Positions 1 to 10,191 of a DNA stretch of 64,000 nt are shown here, piece by piece; the first letter of the stretch is position 1; every line of letters starts with the position of its first letter. Position numbers and translations under genes: made by a program. Origin of the DNA: Nymphaea colorata (lineage: Eukaryota > Streptophyta > Magnoliopsida > Nymphaeales > Nymphaeaceae); the NCBI RefSeq assembly GCF_008831285.2, contig NC_045138.2, positions 15,285,934 through 15,349,933 of the forward strand. Direction: 5' to 3'. The notes beneath the pieces are model-generated. The model saw only the letters and a list, made by a program, of their open reading frames with translations, ran no database searches and was not told where the DNA came from.

Positions 1-1079
1 CAAACACTGGAAAAACTTGTCCAACCCAAGTGTTTACATTGATCAGTTCTTCGTTTGCCAGTTTTTTTTAATGCATAACTCCGAATGCTAAGCGTTTAAT
101 AATACTTAAGGTATACTTCGTACATGCGAGGGAGCTGAACATACCATAGTAGTCCACAAGTTTCGTTTGCTAAGAAAAAATGGTGGGCCATGAAACTAAG
201 CTGGCCTTTACCTATAATATGCACTTAGTCTGATGTTGATTATTTTTCTATAAAAGCTTGATATAAAAGTCATGCTTTACCCTCCGGAAATCGACTACTA
301 ATCTCGAGCGAAAGGCCTTACTAGAATTTGGATCGGTATAGACTGCCTATGTCTCATAATTGAATTATACCCAATCCAAATCCAGGACGGACTTCCAAGA
401 GTTGGATATCTGAGCTCAAGTAACTGGAGATATTGTATATGGATTTCATAACCTTCGAATTCTGGCATTTTAGATCGCTGTGTTCCGTTGTCTTTAAGAC
501 ATCCTATTTAGTAAAAATCTGAATAATTTACTTAGGAATTACATTTACATTGGGCGATTTTTGTACAATATTCGTATATTCTAGAATGAATGCATCCGGG
601 AACATAGTAGCATTCTTCATCCGATCTATCTATTTCTATTAATTAATAGTAAAAACCGGTCAAGTTCAGTCCACGTCTAGGAATGACTACATCCGACTAG
701 TAAGAATGATAAAGTGGTCAGCAATCAATCTTCTTTCCTTAGCCAAATCCAACCACCAAAAAATTGGATTGAGATCGGACGTCGAATTCATTGGCATACC
801 TTCCAACTAATCCAAACCGGGTTTTGATCGGAGATCGATCCAAATCGGATCTGGCGTCGTTGTTTTCAAAATTAGGATCGGGTATCAAGCTAATTTGACC
901 CGTTTGAATCTATAGTGGATTGACGCGGACGTCTGAGGCGAGGTAGGTCACCCGTCCTCCTGGGGTCTCCGGCCCTCGGCCCATAAGAGTCATACCCACT
1001 TCTCCGACCACTGCGCCCCTTTCCTCTGTCCGCTACCACCACCTTCTCTCCTCCACCTCTGCCACAGAGTTCCGCCGCC
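1..1079. other. 5' flank of the first NHL gene, no gene seen
   Basis: AT-rich sequence without a convincing ORF, RNA gene or transposon end. The last 150 bases become GC-rich and CT-rich and probably hold the promoter and leader of the NHL gene starting at 1080. No clear TATA box could be assigned. Several short degenerate stretches of the type 'ccaaatccg' recur here and throughout the first 26 kb, but they do not define an element. Confidence 0.6.
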
Positions 1080-1700
1080 ATGACGAAGGCAGACTGCGGC
1101 CAGCACGACGACGAGAAGAAGAAGCTCTACCGCCGCATCATTTGGGTAGTCCTCATCTTCCTAGGCCTTGTCCTCCTCACCATCCTGATCATCTACCTCG
1201 TCCTCCTCCCATCGAAGCCGTCCTTCGTGCTCCAGGACGCCTCCGTCGTGCAGATGAAGGCCACCGGCCCCGGCCTCATCACCTCCGCCATTCAGGCGAC
1301 AATCGTGGCTCACAACCCCAACAACCGCATCGGCATCTTCTACGACCGCATCGAGACCAACGTCGCCTACCTCAACCAGCAGATCACCCCGTCGGTGATG
1401 CTCCCTCAGACCTACCAGTCCCCCGACGAGTCCTGCGTCTGGACGCCGCTCATCTGCGGAACCGACGTGCCCGCCGCCCCGTACGTCATCGCCTCCATCC
1501 AGCAGGCGCCCAACTACGCCTCCGGCTCGTTCTCCGTCCGCATCGCAGGCAAGCTCCGGTGGCAGGTCGGCAGCTGGACGTCCAGCCACTACGGCTTCTA
1601 CGTCCAGTGCGACGCCTACCTCCCCCTCTCCGGCGGTCGGGGGCCCCACAACTTTCTCCCATCTTACCCCTGCCGCACCGATGTGTGGTCGCAGCCATGA
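1080..1700 (+). CDS. NDR1/HIN1-like protein (LEA_2 domain), NHL12/NHL1-type, intact single exon
   Basis: A 206-residue protein with a short charged cytosolic N-terminus containing a DDEKKK cluster, one strongly hydrophobic membrane segment at about residues 20-43, and an LEA_2-type C-terminal domain. Family landmarks are the LYRRI stretch before the membrane segment, the LVLLPSKPSF junction, the HNPNNRIGI motif (NPN turn) and FYDRIE. Plant NHL proteins are plasma-membrane-anchored and linked to pathogen responses, hypersensitive reaction and senescence; NDR1 is the founder. It lacks the proline-rich N-terminus of the NHL genes further downstream and belongs to another branch. The ATG at 1080 is the first in frame and gives the usual family length of about 200-230 aa. 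Codon use is very GC-rich. A candidate AATAAA signal lies at 1836-1841. Family assignment is firm; the exact orthologue and the role in this plant are not known. Confidence 0.93.
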   Translation: MTKADCGQHDDEKKKLYRRIIWVVLIFLGLVLLTILIIYLVLLPSKPSFVLQDASVVQMKATGPGLITSAIQATIVAHNPNNRIGIFYDRIETNVAYLNQQITPSVMLPQTYQSPDESCVWTPLICGTDVPAAPYVIASIQQAPNYASGSFSVRIAGKLRWQVGSWTSSHYGFYVQCDAYLPLSGGRGPHNFLPSYPCRTDVWSQP

Positions 1701-4700
1701 CATCTCCCCCTAAAAGTATAGAAGGTGGTGGATGAAGGTAAATGAAGAATATATAGTCTGCTTTTGCTTGTTCCATGTAATCTGTAAAACTCTTTCTCAC
1801 CTTTCAAGTTCTGTTCTAGAACACCAATGATTCTTAATAAATTTTATAGGGAAATTTCTAATGGTCCTTTGTTTATGTTCTTTCTAACTTCATCTTCCTT
1901 TTTCATTTTCCATGATTTTGATTACTTTGTCCGGTCTCCAAGTTTTGAAATGTGGGATTTAGGCAAATTGATCGTCCAACATTTTCTTTCTCCCTTGTTC
2001 CCCTGAAACAGTTCTTGACCTCGAGGGCAAGAAAAAAGAGGAAAGAACTTTGACCTCTTGAACATATCACCTCAAATTGAGAGACTTGGTCGATCACTCA
2101 ACCGTATGAAACCCTGAATCTGTTCCCCTGTTCCCAAAGTCCTAACACACAAGCAAAAGGTCGACGTCCACTAAGACTTAAACTAATAACTGGTTGTTCA
2201 CCGGTTGCTGACCCACCTAAGTTCGCCAAACACCTCGGGATATCCATTTTCTTTTACTTGGCAGTCATGTTCTCTTTTCACTTGGAAAAAAGTTTACTAT
2301 AAAGAAACAAATGAAACATTTCGTTATCTTATATAATCTCTTTTAGTGGCGGCTTTACTGAGCACCAACGACAATATGCCTATCGTTTCGCGAGAAACAA
2401 GGTGCTGGCGACCAATTGTAAGGCAACTTTCTCTCTCTATCTCTCCTGATCGGGATCATAGTTGTCCGGCTCTTAGTTTTCGGCGACACAAATACCTAAC
2501 TTTTGACCTCTAATTTGAAAGTCTCGACTTCAGATTACCAAAGCAAAAGAACAGCGCCGTGAGGTGAGAAGAAATGGAAGATGGCGAAGTGAATTTGAAG
2601 GAGTGATTAATTTGAGAAGAGAATAAGAGGGAGGTTACCCGCTAATGACGCCTTAATTAAGAGAAGCATTTCGTGGTCATAATTTTAGTCGGCTTTCGTA
2701 TTCCAAACGCTAAAATTGGTCCCACTTTCGCAAGGATGGATTCTTTTGTCCTATTGAAACCGGCAGATGGTTCCTTCCAAGTCCCACTTTCCTCGATCTT
2801 TTCTATCCCCCGACGTAGAAAAGAGGTTGAACTTTTCATTTTCAGGAACCGCTTTTCAGAAACAAGCCTCACACGCCTTTTAAATTTCCGAGAAGGCGCG
2901 TCACTTTGTTGATAATTGCCAAATAATGAAGAAATCCCTGAACGGAGCGACAAATGCACGTTATTTATCATATCCCACGATTTTATTAAAAGATGTTGAC
3001 TTGTGGTAAACTTTTAAATTTCTTGCTCTTTTATGATGCAACTACTCAAATTCTGGTGTGCCCCTCCCCCGTTTGAAGAAGAAGTGGGGAGGGAGGTTCA
3101 TAAAAATGTATAGCCCTTCAGTAAAAGTAAACATTCCAATTAAAGGCTTGATTGTTACTTGTAACTGCGAACAGAGCCTCCTTTTTCTTGAAGCGTTTGA
3201 TACACGCAAAAAGTTTCCGAGAATGCAGCCAGAAGATTCTGAATATAGTATTTGCCCCCGATAAGAAAACCGTTTCAACGTTTTTGCCAAAATTTTTTAC
3301 CATACGCTTAAAATAATAGTTGTGCAGGTTTCAGTTTGTTAAAAATAAGTATTTTGTTTCCAGCGGTCCATTGCAGATTGCCTTGAATGTGGGGCACACG
3401 CAATGGGTAGTTGTCATGGAATATTAAATAAATGGTAGGTGTAAGTACTAAAACTACTTATAAAAAAAAAAATTCATCCATAAAGAAAAGTCATCCTCTG
3501 CTGTTATTTATGTATATATACTAAAGTTATTACTAAAGAAAAGTCATCCATGAAAAAAAAAGTCAATCATATATATATATATATATGCTCCCATCTCTAC
3601 CGGCAGCCGTATGGGCTCTTTTTGCCCCGTCACGAAAGGCCCTAAGTGCCGGCAATGGGAGAAAGGAACCGTCAAGGATCCCCTTTCTCCTCCATCCAAG
3701 ATCAAGAGATGAAAATGGAGAAAAATGGAAGGAGTGAGAGAGAGAGCTCGGAATTTGCAGGAGGAAAGATCCACAAACAGCTTAAGTTTGATGTTTCCTA
3801 GTGTGCATAATTTATGAAGTCATCATTCAGCTTCGGTTTGATGTTTTTTGCTTTCTATGTTTTAGAAAGTCATCATTTAGTTTATATATATAAAAGATAA
3901 ATTAAAGTTTAATTAGGAGGAGGTTACTTAACTTCAGGGCCGTTAATGATATTAAAGTTTAGGTGGCTTTTTATTATTACCAAATTTGCGGGCATGACGT
4001 GTTCGGAAAAAATTGTCTAACACGTAAAGCAGTGTTTCTGTCTTCGTCCTCACGCAATAACTTTTCACAGCAAGATTAAGAGGAAGAAAATTTCAATATC
4101 CACCTCGGTATTAAGGCGGTGTTGTTAGGGAGATTCCGGCATTAACTGTTTCGGCCAATGAGGAGGCGGGGAGGGTGGAGTCCACTCTTCGTGGGTTTCT
4201 TTGACCTGGAAATTGGACAAGTGGGGCCGTGACGGCGACGGCGCACCTGTTGTTTAGTTCCCGTCGATTTCCTTCCAGCCGGCGCTGTGTCTTGTCGGTG
4301 ATCCTTATCCCTTGATTGATCATCACATTCCGTCGCCCACGTTTTCGTCTGGATGCGACGGAAAATGCCATGTTCCTTTTCCAGTAGGAACTTCTAAAGT
4401 CCAGGAAGTTTTGGAGTTCCTGGTTTTCTCAGGATGCGCTTGGAACTTGTTCGTATCGATATCCTTTTCTACCTCAAATGAAATTGTTAGAAAGATGTTT
4501 TAGGAATTGTTTGGTCCCTTCTCCCAAACAACTCCTTAAGAGATGACTAATTTCTTATGTGAATCTAATCCGGTACGAAGCTCGGATCAAGGCACTAACT
4601 GGGGCTCTCATGTTCCAAATGCAGTTGTTGTTAAAAGAAGGAAAAAAAAAAAGAAGTCTCCCACCCTGAATTTGATTTTATATCAAAATAAGAATCTAGA

Positions 4701-4749
4701 AACAGTGATTACCATAATGGAAAGTGGTAAATAGCTTTAATTTTGACCT
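1701..4749. other. Intergenic DNA, no gene supported
   Basis: About 3 kb between the first NHL gene and the tandem-duplication block. It contains the probable 3' UTR of the first gene, a short AT run near 3569-3588 and only short ORFs without recognisable domains or coding character. No terminal repeats of a transposon were found. Confidence 0.5.
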
Positions 4750-5489
4750 CATGCAGTAATAAAGTGTCCAAACTCTTATAGAACTTAAAGTGGCTCGAGT
4801 GGTGACAGGGTATGTCACTTCATGGGATTGGTTGTGTTTGTCCTGGACGATCAGGTTGCACTCCACATTATACCAAAAAGCATTATGAGAATAACGAAGT
4901 GAAAAGCAATCAATGGAAAGAGTACTTCTTGCGAGAAAGACAAGGTAAGGCGAGGAAGTGGAAAAAGTAAAGATTGAATAAGCGATAAGGTTTCAAAATA
5001 AAGTGCTTGGCAGTCAATTCTTGGAATATAGAACGAACGCCATGTGTCTCAAGGGTGGTGGATTGCAGCTGATGTTTGCGATAACATATTCTCTTCCAAG
5101 ATAAAGTTACACAATCAGGGGACGGTTGGCAATAGTAACAATACGTTATTATATTCATGTATTCACCAGAAAAAATAAAACATATTCATGAAACACTTTT
5201 TAAAATGTTTCATAAATCTATCCTATTTTGTAAAATTGGCAAAGGCCCATCTCGTTGACTAATCTATGCTGATGAAATTGCATTTTTTCTTGCATGTATG
5301 TTTTGTGTGATCATGAGCATATGCTCTAATACTACTCACAAAGCTCCAATGTTATGTGACTTCCGATTTAACTTTGCTGGAGACTGGGAGATGGGGTTCC
5401 CTACTATTTATTGTTCTTGCTACCATTTATTGCTTAGGTGTTTGTAGCTCACATAGAAATTCAGATTCTTTATCCTTTTGTAATGAAAT

Positions 5490-5637
5490 AGTAGGAAGTA
5501 CTTTCTTGAACTTATTCCTACTAATCAACCTATGTGAGCTATACGTAGTAGGAATAAGTTCAACTTATGTGAGCTACTAATCAACTTATTCCCCACAGGT
5601 TGATTAGTAGGAATAAGTTCAAGAAAGTACCTACTAC
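5490..5637. repeat. Long inverted repeat (foldback hairpin) with a nested copy in the loop
   Basis: The left arm (about 5490-5530) and the right arm (5598-5637) are reverse complements over about 33 uninterrupted bases, extending to about 40 with a small indel. The loop holds a further partial copy ('agtaggaataagttc' at 5548-5562), so several foldings are possible. The paralogous flank around 14830-14880 lacks this structure, suggesting it was inserted or arose after the duplication. It could be a small foldback element or a source of double-stranded RNA; the sequence alone does not decide. Confidence 0.75.
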
Positions 5638-8452
5638 GAGGAAAGAGAATTTGACATAAAAAACTTACTGAAGCAATCATTTTAGCAAAAAGTTCACCTG
5701 AAATTTTTTTTTTCAAGACCATCAAACGGCGCCTGTAAGACCCATTGATTAAGCTATTTTAAAAAAACGATATTAAAGGCAGCCACGCAACACTGATGCA
5801 ATGCAAATCGGCTGACTCGGACCGATTGTGACATCAACGCTTTTCCTTCGACACAAATAGGGGGGAAAACTTTGTCACTCGACTTCTTGTCAATGGCTCC
5901 ATGGTATAGACAAATCCAGGAAATTATTCCAATTTTTTTTCCAGAGATAATAGACTTCTTTTGACTCTCTTGACATTTTTTTTTTCTTTTTGAAAGACAT
6001 GTTTTCAGTTGCTGACCAAACTTTATTTCCAATTTACTGGTGTCGGGCTTAAAATTTTTGGAAACTATAAGAAGGACGACTTTTCTTACCACTATCCTAT
6101 AGTTTAGTTGAAGTCTGTGGTCATTTCTAGCAATCAAACTCTCGAAATATTGGGCTTGAAATTGAATCAATTTGAAAAGAAAATCTACGCGTGACTAACA
6201 ATCAAATTCAAATGGATATAAGTTTTTTAATTGAATGCCACAGATAGACAATGAATATGCAGGACAGTCATGAATCATGATGGCACACGTAGAAGGCCTC
6301 CATATGTGCAACGAGAATTCCTGCAACTGCTTCAATGGTGTTTGATAAGAAATTCGTGTTTTAGGAACATACATAAATGATTAAAACAGATATTTAAGAA
6401 ACTTTATATGCTTCTTTCAGGAAACATGATTCAATCACGTAGCGTTGAATGAATCCACATCTGGGTTTGTGTGGGCAATTGCCCCCACAATCCCACAAAA
6501 TTCAGTCATTTCAATATTGGTTACCTCCAACCATTTGCTTGCGCTGCAACGCATACGAAAACGATAGAAAGTGAAGGTTATGAATGAGGACAAGTTATAA
6601 AGGTAAACCACTGAAGCGAGATTGCCACAAAAGAAGGAAACAAACCACCGACGAAATGGGGAAAGGTATTGCCTTCTTTTTTATGGAATACTTTATCACT
6701 TTGATGGTCGATTCCGTCTGCAGCTTTGTTCAACTTTTTCATGTTCCAATTGCAGAACAGTGTGGCTCGCTTATTAAAACAAAATACATCAAATTAAATA
6801 GAATCGGACTCCAGCAACGGTTCAGCCCAAACATTCAAAAACGGCAAATGTTCATTCTCCAAAGGGCTAGCTAGTTAATTTGTATGAGATAGTTGGAGTT
6901 GTGAAACTAGTTTATTTTGTAATCAAGATGAAAAAGATCTGTTATGTTTATTAAGTGGTAATAAATACAAAAGTCGTTGCATGCTGCTACCAAATTCAAA
7001 ATATCAACTGACTTTTAGGGTGTATTAGAATGCATACAAGTGCTGAGAGTAGCACTATCAGCGTTTCGGATTCAAATCATATGTACTTTGAATCTATCTG
7101 TTTTTTTTTCTTTGGGGGATATTCATACACTTGGATTCAAACTTTGATTTGATCTCGAATGAAAAAAACGTATCCAAATCCGAATCGAAATCTCATCTCA
7201 CAATCTGAACCTTTCCAGAATCCAATTTTTACATTAATATCCGACTCTGCATCTGAATTTTGAACTAAATCCGACTGATTTTCAAAACTTAAGAGTATTG
7301 AATAAATAATATTTATTTAAAACTGAATCTGAAATTTGATCAGATGTTTATGTACATCCTAATCCAATCTGATGTCTAAATCCCAATCCAATCTGACTTG
7401 TTAATTGGGTATTAATTTTTTTCATGTCCAATTTTGTCGGAACAGTTCTGTTGGATTATTCAATTCAAATTGGATATGTTAACTTACCCTAGCAGAGAGA
7501 GAAGGGGACTAGGGGGGGCAATGGCACCCCCCTCAAGTTTTGAAATTAAATAAATTTTTTTTAAAAAAAACAAAATCTCAGTTCGACCCATGTAAAACCA
7601 TTGAAATATAAAGCATTTCCCATGTTAAAAATTTCCCAAATTTTATTTAATGGTTGTACAATTATTCAGCCCTGTTAAAGATAAAATCCTGTTTGGAAGT
7701 CCCTGCGTCCTTATGTACACCCCCCCTATCAAACACAATTGCAAAAGTCCCGGATGATTTTAACATGTTTGGTATACGTTTTTCCAGTTGAATTTCAAGG
7801 ATGCGACTAGCAATCGATTACTTTTGCTTCCTGATTTTCACACCCGATACAAGCGTTTGGGACGATCAAATATGTTCTTAGATGTTTGGTAAACTCACTT
7901 GGTGCTTGGTGGGGAGGAGTACATTATACGATCTAACACGTTTATACCAATTCTAAGATTTTCCTTTTTTTAAATCTAGCGAGTCAAGATATGTAAGAGC
8001 AAAGAAGACTTAAAAGAGTCTTTAAAAAACGATATACATGTTGACTAGACCAAATTACAGCGCCAATTCCCTAGCACCATTTGAACTTCCTTAGATGTTC
8101 AATCCATGCATGCTTGTGGTCAGATCTATGACAACTAATAGATTTGGTAGAAAAAAAGGTTAACAGGACCGTAGATCCAAATCGGGCCCTCTTCAGCTCT
8201 AATCTGGCTGCAGAATGAGGCTGGATCCGAGTATTCGAATAGAAACGATTAAAAATCGATTTGATTCACCGGCCCGTTCAAAATGAAGCCGGACCCGACC
8301 CGACGACCGAGTAACTGAGCATTTTCCATGGCATGACAGAAACTGCAGAGAACTATCCCAAATCGACGGCATGAAAATTTTCCAACGTCCACAGGTTGGA
8401 AGCTTCCGTTCTCTCCTGCCGATTCCCCGTTTCTCCCCCACATCTCCAACTA

Positions 8453-8460
8453 CTATATAT
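8453..8460 (+). promoter_or_regulatory. TATA box of gene A, shared with the NHL paralogues
   Basis: 'ctatatat' sits 117 bases before the ATG at 8570. The same string with nearly the same surroundings lies 118 bases before the ATG of the NHL gene at 20245 and 99 bases before the ATG at 25494. The TATA box and the CT-rich leader behind it are therefore an inherited NHL promoter. Confidence 0.8.
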
Positions 8461-8569
8461 TGAGCTTCTCGATCTTCCCTGCTCTTCATCTTTCTCCTTC
8501 TTGTTCTCTCTGTTTTTCCTGAGCCTCAACAGCTCTTCCAGTTTTACACAAATTGGCTTCCTCGCCCAC

Positions 8570-9064
8570 ATGGCTAACAACAACAAGAAGCCGGCGGGCA
8601 GGCTCAATAAGCCGGCGCTCAACCCCAACAAGCAGGCAGATAAGCTGGCTCTCAACCTCTACAAACAGAGAGATAAAATGGCACTCGACCTCTACAATCA
8701 GGCAAATAACCTGGCGCTCAACCTCTACAAACTGGCAGATAAAATGGCATTCAACCTCTACAAACAGGCAGATAACCTCAACAAGCCGGTATTCGATTAC
8801 CTCAACAAGCAAAACAACCTGGCAGCTAACTTCAACAAGCCGGGGGCCAACAGGATGAAAGCCGTCAACCGGGTGGCCAACGTCGACAAGCCAGCAGCGA
8901 ACCTCAACCAGCAGGCGGCCCGCCCGGTTGGCCGGGGCCATCCAATTGGCCGCCGGCTTGTTGACGTTGGCCACCCGGTTGGCCGCCCGCTTGTTGTGGT
9001 CGGGGGGCCGGCTGGCCGGGCATTCAATCGGGTTGCCAAACTCAAGAAGAAAAACCAAATGTGA
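8570..9064 (+). CDS. Chimeric repeat protein in an NHL gene frame (gene A), 164 aa
   Basis: I do not recognise this protein. It starts MANNNKKPAG, at the position of the NHL start codon (the paralogue at 20245 starts MAESKPAN). Residues 15-69 are five consecutive 11-residue units of the type [LM]-A-[LF]-[ND]-L-Y-[KN]-Q-A-[DN]-K. Residues about 70-115 are Asn/Lys/Pro/Ala-rich with repeated NKP. The C-terminal third is Gly/Arg/Val/Pro-rich and ends KLKKKNQM. There is no membrane segment, signal peptide or LEA_2 domain. The leader, TATA box, 3' UTR and AATAAA (9195-9200) match the NHL genes C and D. The last NHL codons (TKCDV) survive at 9053-9067 in another frame, and the ORF's TGA lies inside them. 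An in-frame ATG at 8396 lies upstream of the TATA box and is unlikely to be used. Whether the gene is expressed is unknown; it could be a pseudogene with a fortuitously open frame. Confidence 0.6.
   Translation: MANNNKKPAGRLNKPALNPNKQADKLALNLYKQRDKMALDLYNQANNLALNLYKLADKMAFNLYKQADNLNKPVFDYLNKQNNLAANFNKPGANRMKAVNRVANVDKPAANLNQQAARPVGRGHPIGRRLVDVGHPVGRPLVVVGGPAGRAFNRVAKLKKKNQM
8612..8776 (+). repeat. Five tandem 33-bp units coding 11-residue repeats
   Basis: Five in-frame 33-bp units starting at 8612, 8645, 8678, 8711 and 8744. Units 2-5 are clearly alike at DNA level, with a core of the type 'ctcaacctctacaaacag'. Unit 1 is more diverged. The 11-residue period fits an amphipathic helix with 11/3 periodicity, as known in group-3 LEA proteins, but the residues here are Leu/Tyr/Asn-rich rather than the usual Ala/Lys/Glu/Thr. 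Confidence 0.85.
8864..8983. repeat. Inverted repeat inside the gene A reading frame
   Basis: Bases 8864-8894 and 8953-8983 are reverse complements at about 28 of 31 positions ('ccgggtggccaacgtc' left, 'gacgttggccacccgg' right). This GC-rich palindrome explains why the minus strand is also open across most of gene A, and why the C-terminal part (GHPVGR-type) differs in composition from the NKP-rich part. Confidence 0.8.
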
Positions 9065-9657
9065 TGTGAACCACTATTAAGTTTTGAGCTTTTCTTTTTT
9101 TTCAGTCTTTGTTGTGTCCATAAGATCATCTTACTATGTTTATTAAAGATGTGTTTGGTGATCGAGATTCTTTTGTTTTTTCTTTTTCTCATATAATAAA
9201 GCTCATTTTCTCTGAGGGGGACACATGTATTTATATTTTTCTTTGTATTGTTATTTTTATTGTAGCTGAGCTTTTGGTTGGAAGTTAGGTTATTCAGCCG
9301 TTGAGCTCATGCAGTTGTTGTAAAGCGTGCAAACTCTCATAGAACTTAAAGTGCCACAAGAGGTGAAGGGGTATGTCACTTCATGGGATTGGTGGTGTTT
9401 GTTCAGGTCGCACTTTATGAGGCCTGCATTGCACCTAGGGCTGCATAACGAACTCGTCTATATAAGTTTGACTCAAACTCAACTTGTTTATAAACGAGCC
9501 GAGTTTGAGCTCTAACTTAAGCTCGCTCAATGTTGATTGGAGGAACTCAACTCAAGCATGGCCTTTAATCAACGACTCCAGTATGCAAATGAGCTGGTTA
9601 AAACTTAAAAGTCCAGCAAAACTCATCCTCTCACCTCAAAATATTTGTGGGGTTCAA

Positions 9658-9702
<45 letters not shown>

Positions 9703-10191
9703 GGTTAGCATGTTAGGATTTCTCTTTCGTTCATCCATTGGAGTTAAGGTTTTCTCCTTCGTCTTCTTCACGAGAGAGAGAGATAGAGAGATGTTGGGCT
9801 TCAAAGCAAGGAGGCTCTAAGACTTGTCAGCGGCAATGAGGTTCTTCCTTCAATCCATGGAACGTTGGCTCCTTCAACAAAAATGTCCCTGCTTGCAGCA
9901 ATGTCTTGAAGCTTCAAATCAAGGTCAATAAACAGTCCAGCAAGATCGTAGGTGCCTGTTTATTGTGTCATTTTCCCTCTAGTATGGCGGCTTTTCTATC
10001 GACATTTTCCTTTCAATAAGATCGTTCATGTTTGCACCAATACATTTGGGCATATTTGGGTATGAATATGCTACCGCCTCATTTTTGCTCAGTATGGCTA
10101 ATCTTCTATCAAAATCTAAAGATCTGCCTTTACTTTTTGCTTTTCAAATGGCCAATGGGCTAGGATTTGGCTTTTCTAGGATGCTGACAAG

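Larger units (their letters stand above)
4750..9435 (+). repeat. Tandem duplication block, copy 1 (upstream flank plus gene A)
   Basis: This stretch is related, with indels, to three later stretches. Bases 4754-4950 match 9308-9435 continued at 14732-14830. Bases 5790-6300 match about 14880-15590. Bases 6540-7700 match about 16310-17040. Bases 7690-8300 match about 17020-18010 and, in part, 18778-19450. The block just before gene A (8390-8569) matches the regions before the NHL genes at 20245 and 25494. Shared landmarks include 'cacttcatgggattggt' near 4820 and 9375, and 'gttgcaaaagtcccggatg' or a close variant near 7740, 17070 and 18820. The long upstream flank was therefore duplicated together with the gene. 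It has no ORF of its own with recognisable content. Confidence 0.8.

Noticed and set aside
1142-1735. Overlapping ORFs on both strands of the first NHL gene (1142-1735 plus, 1161-1703 minus, 1486-1800 minus)
   Set aside because: GC-rich codon use of the true gene leaves other frames open; the translations are Arg/Pro- or Gly/Val-rich without domains.
8486-9058. Long minus-strand ORF (190 codons) opposite gene A
   Set aside because: It is the mirror of the repeats and palindrome of gene A. It has no promoter on that strand, whereas the plus strand has the inherited NHL promoter and poly(A) signal.
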